In this document: piece after piece, positions 8,401-11,506 of the stretch
Position numbering within the stretch: the stretch's first letter is position 1
Layout of the letters: each line of letters begins with the position of its first letter
Assembly: GCA_016839905.1 (NCBI GenBank)
Contig: JAEOTJ010000483.1
Span: 1 to 11,506 of the forward strand
DNA: 11,506 nt
Direction: 5' to 3'
Source: Promethearchaeota archaeon
GTDB taxonomy: Archaea; Asgardarchaeota; Lokiarchaeia; Sigynarchaeales; SOKP01
Notes under the pieces: model-generated
What the model was told of the DNA's origin: nothing
Database searches by the model: none
The model's input: only the letters and a program-made list of their open reading frames with translations
Translations under genes and position numbers: made by a program

Positions 8401-8407
8401 AAGATAA
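2426..8407 (+). CDS. Single-pass membrane receptor-like protein: NosD-type beta-helix ectodomain, DxDxDG repeats, CARDB-like domain, TM helix, HEPN-like linker and C-terminal TIR domain
   Basis: This is a 1993-residue protein. The TTG start follows the first in-frame upstream stop (2411) closely and sits just after a predicted TATA box. Order of parts: Lys-rich N-terminus and hydrophobic segment 28-43 (signal peptide or anchor); GSGTxxDPYVI entry motif at 93-103; Asn-rich right-handed beta-helix (PbH1/NosD-like) to about 1318, ending in the NQWDDGxxGNYWSDY block; DxDxDG calcium-type repeats about 1335-1545; CARDB/Ig-like domain about 1562-1680; TM helix 1693-1714 followed by RPRIKRK; a partly helical linker whose 1790-1850 part resembles SWT1-type HEPN; TIR domain 1864-1993. 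The TIR has FNVFISYATLD at 1864-1874 and S-x5-E (Ser1932, Glu1938), the spacing of the catalytic glutamate in NAD-cleaving TIRs. Sequons N-x-S/T are abundant before the helix and absent after it, so the TIR is predicted cytosolic. NosD-like naming alone would mislead: no nos genes are nearby. Ligand and signalling output are unknown; NADase or adaptor activity is inferred. Confidence 0.9.
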   Translation: MKSIKNFTIKVNKKLSWHKKNRQENKCLMIILLLLFSFIISLINQDSFFFENSEKSIDNIDLENDILKLSGIIKKIHIDDNWSDAKIAGLCKGSGTFNDPYVIEDFKIDGENAGSCILIENSFDFFRIENCTTYNTKYIYDIYQNGIKLYNVANGNITKNYCTVYNKYGIYVENSFNLTISGNTFENNDACGIYIKNSNNSLIFDNVVNNNGGGGIKTENSHNNTISENTIYSNGIVFIDGSRSYTHGMDGIILSNSDFNNISNNIIKFNTGDGIFTDGTDNKITRNSLEKNNGNGIYVIGNNNNITNNYAEKNEYGIYIAGFYNSVFNNSMFLCGLIVSGNIADMGTHIIASTNLINGKPLYFYINEKNLGTNDFTNAGQVILVNCTNSKIENLNVSNGSTGISIYSSNNLIISNNIASNNLRYGIFVTSNCDNLTIDENYVNYNDGFGIFISQITNSTISGNYATKNLYGIYVESGNNNKILQNNAKNNYIGIFLSYCFYNNISENNNSDNWQLYQGMGEPSYFRGYGILLENCYYNLISKNTINNNSDYGIFIEGFNNTLFDNEMNLCGLGLGGSVDDLSSHNISTSNLINGKPLYYYVDEVGLNTTHFNNPGQIILINCSYSSIFNYNIANSSCAIFLSHCNNTLISNNTLSFNSEYGLNLEFCYNVNITENNLYKNVKYGVLIQNCNYSAIEENNANNNDLYGIYLEQCFYNNIIGNVINQNFFGIYFENCGFNNIYCNIINNNTNYFQSLEETSAYYFGYGIILDRSNNNIFNNNTIVRNYNGITILNSQFNHFIGNNISFSKKYPFSSYSSEGSGRGITLYSGNNNEIKGNFLEYNIGSGILLEDLSSSCKNTIIIDNYLKNCGIQIPENPININTITINSSNHINDKLFYLYYNETALTSKNFTNAGQVVLAYCNNSVISKLNVSYGTGGIALYDCNNIKVKNNTASFNSAYGIYIGQDCNNITISNNTVNRNNIKFTQSSYGSGIVSIGNNINITNNKINFNNFSGIMIFGKNQTILNNTLDGCGLFFEPMYRTFEELELINIDTSNKVNGKPIYYYASKSGLKPNNFTNAGQIILANCSNSLITGVNISDVFFGIISMLCNNITISENIISDNKYMGIYYYGYNNRIIGNDFNNNIGYGIWGGGSNNEFIGNFFKNNSKPLASSSYGGNGLYFFGNNNNFSNNIISNNYDGFYLSGSYNTVSNNSIINNRRRGLQVEGYRNIITLNFISENKEVGVMCGGGGNMDDYFFCQSNAVYYNNFTNNNIDAQDNGFNNQWDDGFAGNYWSDYTGSDIDPEDGIGDKMQPISGMAETCDQKPLLYSFYKDYDGDGLNNYEEYTLGKDQYRTNVINPDSDFDGLSDFWEWRNSTNPWSNDSDYDLMPDFWEVMNFLNPIGNDALGDVDNDLLLNLYEYLNGTNPHNNDTDFDKMPDGWEVFNGLNATYDIDNMTDPDNDILLNLYEYLNGTDPHNNDTDFDNMPDGWEVSNGLNATYGIDNMTDPDNDLLLNLYEYLNSTDPHNNDTDDDTFLDGIEASALYDWRTDPLDHWWYPMPNLDVLSFEATTTEIGKPFVLNFTITNNGIWDAENVVIIIWIEYLGITLYNNTNNPIDLAVDEIYPKLIQSEQVSTGGGLLMELILDPDNLINETYSIKNGDIRVDSEGDNSLPTTLVITGELPRDGGLGLEWIILIIIGTIAITGTISALVILRPRIKRKFAFKRQIESAKREFENFETNIRSFIKTKLKDTYEAIWWEAGIPEYIRKTIGPKIKTLEEKKPQIQIDPMDILDFTHYSAIITDSDNWEQIFSKTFPDKGVVETNFENLRIVKRDLNEGTITRENLFNYPLYIHTIRNYFTKGFNVFISYATLDTEYFNVKEVAKRLEIYPQINRVFFWEEDSGENIVTYMERTLAMTKVFVFFCTENSIRSKAVEDEWQAAFQMRKKGLMKIIPVYENEDLIPFLLTPLLNVKFTNDDFDGFIQKLYEEILR
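3428..5689 (+). repeat. Four copies of a 52-55-residue module inside the beta-helix
   Basis: The same element occurs at 3428-3586, 4136-4294, 5033-5191 and 5522-5689 (residues 335-387, 571-623, 870-922, 1033-1088). Each begins with CG(L/I), passes through an NGKP(L/I)YYY-type strand and an F(T/N)N(A/P)GQ(V/I)(I/V)L strand, and ends at a Cys. The first three have exactly 52 residues between the two cysteines and the fourth 55. Copy 3 has lost the GKP (it reads NDKLFYLY). They interrupt the ordinary short coils of the helix and are known from many archaeal NosD-like proteins. Confidence 0.8.
4358..4633 (+). repeat. Regular 23-residue beta-helix coils with a stacked cysteine
   Basis: Cysteines at residues 645, 668, 691, 714 and 736 recur at spacings of 23, 23, 23 and 22. 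Each lies in the pattern (Y/F)G-x-x-x-x-x-C followed by an Asn-rich turn, for example YGLNLEFCYN and YGVLIQNCNY. One coil per repeat places the cysteines in a column on the helix. Confidence 0.7.
6659..7015 (+). repeat. 147-bp tandem repeat encoding 49-residue DxDxD units
   Basis: Near-identical units start at 6659, 6806 and 6953, exactly 147 bp (49 codons) apart; the third is about 60 bp long before it diverges. Each codes for D-x-DND-LLLNLYEYLN, then a HNNDTDFD stretch, MPDGWEV, and a GLNATY/NMTDPD link. High DNA identity indicates recent duplication. The acidic pattern suggests calcium-binding thrombospondin-type-3-like repeats forming a rigid stalk between beta-helix and membrane. Confidence 0.85.
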
Positions 8408-8517
8408 CATCATTTTAAGGACTCTTTAAACCAAATAGATAGAAAAATTTCAATACCAAAACTTTAATTATTATATCGGTATTAAAAATTAATATAGAAA
8501 TATCAAGTGAATCAAAT

Positions 8518-8661
8518 ATGGTTGATAAAGTAACACCTTTTTTAATTAACATGGGTGAAGTAATTCCCGCGCGAAGTGCGCGCTTGCTTCTTCAAAATTT
8601 TATAGGGATCTCTTTACCAATAGGATCTTTTCTATTACTATTACTCAAATTAGAGGAATGA
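8518..8661 (+). CDS. Possible 47-codon small protein, unrecognised
   Basis: ATG 8518 opens a 47-residue frame ending at TGA 8659-8661, which overlaps an ATG of the next gene's frame as ATGA. The C-terminal half is hydrophobic (IGISLPIGSFLLLLL), so it could be a small membrane peptide or a leader peptide. Against it: no clear ribosome-binding site, no family resemblance, and a GC-rich hairpin that supplies the odd stretch IPARSARL in the middle. The likelier start of the following gene is nine bases further on, which weakens the coupling argument. Confidence 0.25.
   Translation: MVDKVTPFLINMGEVIPARSARLLLQNFIGISLPIGSFLLLLLKLEE
8557..8590. other. GC-rich stem-loop in an AT-rich region
   Basis: GAAGTAA (8557-8563) pairs with TTGCTTC (8584-8590), with one G-T wobble. 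Inside it GCGCG (8569-8573) pairs perfectly with CGCGC (8579-8583) around the loop AAGTG, leaving TTCCC as a one-sided bulge. The run of G and C stands out sharply from the surroundings. It lies about 75 bases before the VOC gene and has no T-tract directly after it, so it looks more like an RNA or DNA regulatory structure or a dispersed repeat than a terminator. Confidence 0.5.
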
Positions 8662-8666
8662 TAAAA

Positions 8667-9140
8667 ATGGCACAAAATTTTGAATTTAATTTAGGGAATT
8701 TAAAACTAGACCAATTAAGCTTCGTTTATAAGGATATTAAAAAACAGGCTAAAATCATGGAAAAAATATATGGAATTCCTAAATTTGCACAAATGGAAGA
8801 CATTACTCATCAAGATGCTACCTATCGTGGTAAAGAAGCAACAATTATAGTAGATTATGCGTTTAGTCGTTTACTTAATTTACAAATTGAATTACAGCAA
8901 TGGAAGAGTGGAGATAGCCTTTTTAAAGAATTCATAGATCAAGGAAAAGAGGGACTTCATAGCATAGGTGTATATGTGGATGATTTAGATAGATATATAG
9001 ATGAATTCAATAATAAAGGTATAAAAGTAATACAAACTGGTCAAATTGGTAAACAAAAGTTTGTTTATTTAGATACTGAGAAAACATTTGGAGCTTTATT
9101 AGAAATATCAACAACAATCAAACGTCAAAGAAAAAAATAA
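8667..9140 (+). CDS. VOC-superfamily (glyoxalase/methylmalonyl-CoA epimerase fold) protein
   Basis: This 157-residue protein has the size and the two beta-alpha-beta-beta-beta halves of vicinal oxygen chelate enzymes, such as glyoxalase I, methylmalonyl-CoA epimerase and dioxygenases. The four positions that normally bind the metal can be read as Gln16 (LDQLSF), Glu75 (QIELQQW), His98 (GLHSIGVYVDDL) and Glu146 (ALLEIS). The Q-E-H-E set is the one seen in human-type glyoxalase I, so an intact metal site is likely. I cannot assign the substrate. The ATG at 8667 is chosen because AGAGG at 8652-8656 lies 10 bases before it; the in-frame ATG at 8658 is only one base from that motif. The strongly basic tail KRQRKK is unusual for the family. 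It stands alone, facing the minus-strand dehydrogenase cluster. Confidence 0.8.
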   Translation: MAQNFEFNLGNLKLDQLSFVYKDIKKQAKIMEKIYGIPKFAQMEDITHQDATYRGKEATIIVDYAFSRLLNLQIELQQWKSGDSLFKEFIDQGKEGLHSIGVYVDDLDRYIDEFNNKGIKVIQTGQIGKQKFVYLDTEKTFGALLEISTTIKRQRKK

Positions 9141-9211
9141 AGATTTATTGAATTCTCTATTATCAATTAATTTATTTTTTAAATAATTCTATTGTAAATC
9201 AAAAGAGAAAA
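9141..9211. terminator. Convergent intergenic region with T-rich termination tracts on both strands
   Basis: Archaeal termination relies on T-rich coding-strand tracts. TTTATTTTTT at 9171-9180 serves the plus-strand VOC gene. On the minus strand the stretch after the dehydrogenase stop (9199-9210) reads TAATTTTCTCTT-like T-rich sequence. No strong stem-loop is visible. Confidence 0.4.
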
Positions 9212-10066
9212 TTATATTTTCCTGCCTGTTTTTCTTCTTGCTCTTTTATAGAGTCTATCTAATACAGCTCGTATATCATCTGGATTTTCTCTCATATCCT
9301 TTATTTGAATTGCAGCTTCACCTGGTAATATTTCAAACATTTCATTTTGGATGCCATCAATAAATATTTCAGCTACTTCCTCCGCGGCCATAACTGTTCC
9401 TGATTCTGATATAATTTTGCATTCTTCAGGTTTGAGCTTATTTTCTTCAGCAAAACCAGGAGTATCTGTATCGACAGGAAAAAGTACTGAAACTTTAATA
9501 TTGTAAGGCAATAATTCATGTCGTAAAATTTCTGCTAAACCAAAAAGTGCATATTTAGTTGGACAATAAGTTGTATAACCCATAATCGCCATAAAACCCA
9601 TAATTGAAGAGGTAAAAGTAATATATCCTTGTTTATTCTCTAAAAAATAGGGTAAAACAATAAGAGTAGGAACTAACTGACCATAATAATTTACATCCAT
9701 ATTTCTTTTAAAATCTTCAAGAGTCAATTTTTCAATATATTGAGCGTAAGCATAACCTACGAAATTAAATAGATAATCTGGGATTTTATGCTTATTAATA
9801 ATTTCTGTCATAAGTGGCTTCAATTTATCCATATTTGTAGTATCGCAAGATATGATCTCTATAAATTGTGATTCTTCTGATTTTAGTTTAAGAAATTCAT
9901 CTTGAGTTTCATTTAACGCATCCATACCTCTCGCGATAATACAGACACTCCCTCCTAATTGAACAAATAATTTTGCTGTAGCTTTCCCCATCCCTTTGGA
10001 ACCCCCAGGAATTATCGCGAACTTTCCTTTAAAGGGTTTTTGAGCTATTAATTCTTCATCCACCAT
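9212..10066 (-). CDS. Short-chain dehydrogenase/reductase resembling 3-ketodihydrosphingosine reductase
   Basis: This 284-residue classical-type SDR has the dinucleotide motif G-G-S-K-G-M-G at 21-27 and Arg46 at the end of the second strand, which favours NADP(H). The catalytic set is Asn126, Ser154, Tyr167 and Lys171 (YCPTK). The segment VDTDTPGFAEENKLKPEE (198-215) with a following IS is the signature I associate with eukaryotic and bacterial 3-ketodihydrosphingosine reductases (KDSR/Tsc10), where it lines the long-chain ketone pocket. The C-terminus is very basic (KRARRKTGRKI), perhaps membrane-associating. I infer reduction of a long-chain or lipid-linked ketone; whether a sphingoid base is the substrate is doubtful in an archaeon, and no serine palmitoyltransferase is in view. 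It is the last of three SDR genes on this strand, 47 bp after the previous stop, with no clear Shine-Dalgarno site and a TATA-like TTTAAATA about 25-30 bases before the ATG, so it may have its own near-leaderless transcript. Confidence 0.85.
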   Translation of the reverse strand: MVDEELIAQKPFKGKFAIIPGGSKGMGKATAKLFVQLGGSVCIIARGMDALNETQDEFLKLKSEESQFIEIISCDTTNMDKLKPLMTEIINKHKIPDYLFNFVGYAYAQYIEKLTLEDFKRNMDVNYYGQLVPTLIVLPYFLENKQGYITFTSSIMGFMAIMGYTTYCPTKYALFGLAEILRHELLPYNIKVSVLFPVDTDTPGFAEENKLKPEECKIISESGTVMAAEEVAEIFIDGIQNEMFEILPGEAAIQIKDMRENPDDIRAVLDRLYKRARRKTGRKI

Positions 10067-10113
10067 TTTTAATCATTATATGTTATTTTTATTTAAATTT
10101 AAAATTTTAAAAT

Positions 10114-10929
10114 TTATATATCTGATTTAAAATAATAGGCTGGAACCCCAACTTCTGCAATTCCTCCATCTACAATGAAATTATGCCCCGTGATGAAATT
10201 TGATGCTGGTGAAGCTAGGAAAGTAGAAACATTAACAACATCATCTACTGTACCATATCTATTCAACGGGGTTTTTACATGACCTTCATCCATTGTCATT
10301 TTCATTACATCTAAATCGTTCCTATATGCGCCTGTTAAATGGTATCCAGGAGAAATAGCATTAACAGTTATTTTTGGAGCTAAACTTTGAGCAAATAATT
10401 GCATCATCGCGATTACACCAACTTTACTTATAGAATAAATCGGAATTCCATTATCTACCTTTACACCTGCTATCGAAGCAGTATGAATAACTTTTCCCGC
10501 AAGCGGTTCAAAGTTCTGTTTTTTCATTCTTCTTGCAATCTCTTTAGCTACTAACCATTGACCTTTTAGATTTAGAGCTATTGTTTTATCAAAAATTTCT
10601 TCTTTAACTTTAATTATATCAAAAAATCCAAATCCTCCACCAGCATTGTTATTTAAAATAAAAATGTTATCTAACTCATTGAATGCTTGTTTAGCCATAC
10701 TTTGAACTTGACTTGAATTTGTCACATCGCATATAATAGGAATCACTTTTTGGTTAGTTTCTTTTTCAATTTTTTTAGTAGTTTCTTCTAATAATTCCTC
10801 ATTAATATCCACTAATACTAAATCAGCCCCTCTATGTGCATAAGCAAATGCAAATCCTCTTCCAAATCCAGAAGCTCCCCCAGTGATAAGAGCTCCTTTT
10901 CCTTCTAAAAACCGTTCATTTAAATCCAT
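10114..10929 (-). CDS. FabG-like NAD-dependent short-chain dehydrogenase
   Basis: This 271-residue classical SDR is complete. The cofactor motif TGGASGFG lies at 16-23, and Asp41 after the second strand (VLVDI) points to NAD(H). The NNAG motif is at 94-97, and the catalytic residues are Asn120, Ser152, Tyr165 and Lys169 (YSISK). The C-terminal ITGHNFIVDGG block is typical of the family. A good Shine-Dalgarno site (AGAGGT, minus strand, about 10937-10942) precedes the ATG. The gene starts 29 bp after the stop of a close paralogue, so the two are almost certainly in one operon and arose by tandem duplication. Both share TPLNR, the IDDVVN/VDDVVN segment and an unusual tail after DGGI ending in VGVP. 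Substrate is unknown; a secondary alcohol or 3-oxoacyl compound is the usual range. Confidence 0.9.
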   Translation of the reverse strand: MDLNERFLEGKGALITGGASGFGRGFAFAYAHRGADLVLVDINEELLEETTKKIEKETNQKVIPIICDVTNSSQVQSMAKQAFNELDNIFILNNNAGGGFGFFDIIKVKEEIFDKTIALNLKGQWLVAKEIARRMKKQNFEPLAGKVIHTASIAGVKVDNGIPIYSISKVGVIAMMQLFAQSLAPKITVNAISPGYHLTGAYRNDLDVMKMTMDEGHVKTPLNRYGTVDDVVNVSTFLASPASNFITGHNFIVDGGIAEVGVPAYYFKSDI

Positions 10930-10936
10930 TATTATT

Positions 10937-10942
10937 ACCTCT
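10937..10942 (-). promoter_or_regulatory. Shine-Dalgarno site AGAGGT of the middle SDR gene
   Basis: On the minus strand AGAGGT stands seven bases before the ATG at 10929. It is the clearest ribosome-binding site in the window. It lies inside the 29-bp gap between two SDR genes, supporting translation from a shared leadered mRNA. Confidence 0.6.
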
Positions 10943-10958
10943 TATTTATATTTTAAAA

Positions 10959-11506
10959 TCATAAATCTACATCTAATTTATGAGAAGGGACACCTACATC
11001 CGTTATCCCACCATCGATAGTGAAACAATGGCCTGTAATAAAGTTACTCTTATCTGATGCTAAGAATAAAACCAGATTTACTACATCGTCTATAGTTCCA
11101 ATCCTATTTAATGGCGTTTTTACTTCGCCATCGCTCATTACCTGCAACATAATGTCCTCTCTATGTCCATACATACCTGTAACATGAAAACCTGGAGCAA
11201 TAGCATTCGAAGTTATATGAGGTGCTATAGTTTTTGCAACGAGTTTATTTAACGCTATTAAACCAGCTTTACTAATACTATAGAGAGGAACAAATGGACT
11301 CAGAACTATTCCATAGTGAGAAGAATTATGAATAATCTTTCCTCTTAAGGGTTTAAAATTTTGCCTGTTCATCTTACGGCAAATAAATTTATCGAGTAAC
11401 CATTGACCTTTGAGATTAATGTTCATTGTTCTATCCCACGCTTTTTCTCCTACTCGAATTATATCAACTCCGTAAGTTGTCGCAATCCCCGCATTATTAA
11501 ACAAAA
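10959..11506 (-). CDS. Short-chain dehydrogenase, N-terminus cut off by the window edge
   Basis: The frame runs off the right edge. The TTG at 11504 is an internal leucine just before the NNAG motif (LFNNAG), not a start, so about 90 residues including the dinucleotide-binding glycines are missing. The visible 181 residues hold the family's catalytic set: Asn30, Ser62, Tyr75 and Lys79 counted from that leucine (YSISK), and the FITGHCFTIDGG block. It is strongly similar along its length to the next gene downstream, with the same (N/K)xQNFxPLxGK, TPLNRxGTxDDVVN and DGGIxxVGVP segments. That marks a tandem duplicate. It probably leads or belongs to the same operon. Substrate unknown. Confidence 0.88.
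   Translation of the reverse strand, partial: LFNNAGIATTYGVDIIRVGEKAWDRTMNINLKGQWLLDKFICRKMNRQNFKPLRGKIIHNSSHYGIVLSPFVPLYSISKAGLIALNKLVAKTIAPHITSNAIAPGFHVTGMYGHREDIMLQVMSDGEVKTPLNRIGTIDDVVNLVLFLASDKSNFITGHCFTIDGGITDVGVPSHKLDVDL

Larger units (their letters stand above)
8408..8666. other. Intergenic region with hairpin and doubtful small ORF
   Basis: About 260 bp between the receptor gene and the VOC gene. It holds the GC-rich hairpin and the 47-codon ORF listed separately, plus a short inverted repeat (AATACC 8452-8457 with GGTATT 8478-8483, 20-base loop). The promoter of the VOC gene must be here or upstream; several TATA-like strings exist, none convincing. Confidence 0.5.

Noticed and set aside
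8415..8552. Minus-strand 45-codon frame starting ATG at 8552
   Set aside because: No ribosome-binding site, composition as expected by chance, and no recognisable motif.
2426..9140. Membership of a known TIR defence system such as Thoeris or TIR-STING CBASS
   Set aside because: No ThsA-like, cyclase or STING partner is adjacent; the VOC gene and the SDRs are ordinary metabolic families and the TIR protein has an ectodomain.
11502..11504. TTG as the start of the right-most SDR
   Set aside because: It encodes the Leu before NNAG, about 90 residues into a normal SDR; the gene is simply truncated by the window.

Overview
This AT-rich window (roughly 30% GC by eye) most likely comes from an archaeon, probably of the Asgard/Lokiarchaeial type. 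The evidence is archaeal-style BRE/TATA sequence ahead of the large gene, short or nearly absent leaders, a UROD-family/corrinoid-protein gene pair, and a giant NosD-like beta-helix surface protein of the kind common in those genomes. The taxonomic call is inference; no rRNA, tRNA or ribosomal gene is present to settle it.

Layout, left to right. (i) 1-225 (+): the C-terminal end of a probable class I SAM-dependent methyltransferase. (ii) 243-2032 (-): a two-gene operon of a B12-binding corrinoid protein followed, through an ATGA overlap, by a UROD-family methyltransferase, so a candidate methyl-transfer pair. (iii) 2033-2425: a 393-bp divergent intergenic region with a good TATA box for the next gene. 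(iv) 2426-8407 (+): one 1993-codon gene that dominates the window. (v) 8408-8666: an intergenic stretch with an isolated GC-rich hairpin and a doubtful 47-codon ORF. (vi) 8667-9140 (+): a small VOC/glyoxalase-fold protein. (vii) 9212-11506 (-): three consecutive short-chain dehydrogenases. One resembles 3-ketodihydrosphingosine reductase, and the other two are tandem paralogues, the last cut by the window edge.

The main point of interest is the 1993-residue protein. It reads as a single-pass receptor: an N-terminal hydrophobic signal segment, about 1200 residues of Asn-rich parallel beta-helix, calcium-type DxDxDG repeats, a CARDB/Ig-like domain, one transmembrane helix, a stop-transfer basic cluster, a linker resembling a SWT1-type HEPN domain, and a C-terminal TIR domain that keeps the glutamate expected of NAD-cleaving TIRs. 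N-glycosylation sequons are dense before the membrane helix and entirely absent after it, which supports this topology. The plan is analogous to Toll-like receptors (repeat ectodomain, membrane helix, cytosolic TIR) but with a beta-helix instead of leucine-rich repeats. Its ligand and output are unknown.

The flanking genes look metabolic (methyl transfer, redox, VOC enzyme). They show no obvious functional link to the receptor, which appears to be transcribed from its own promoter.
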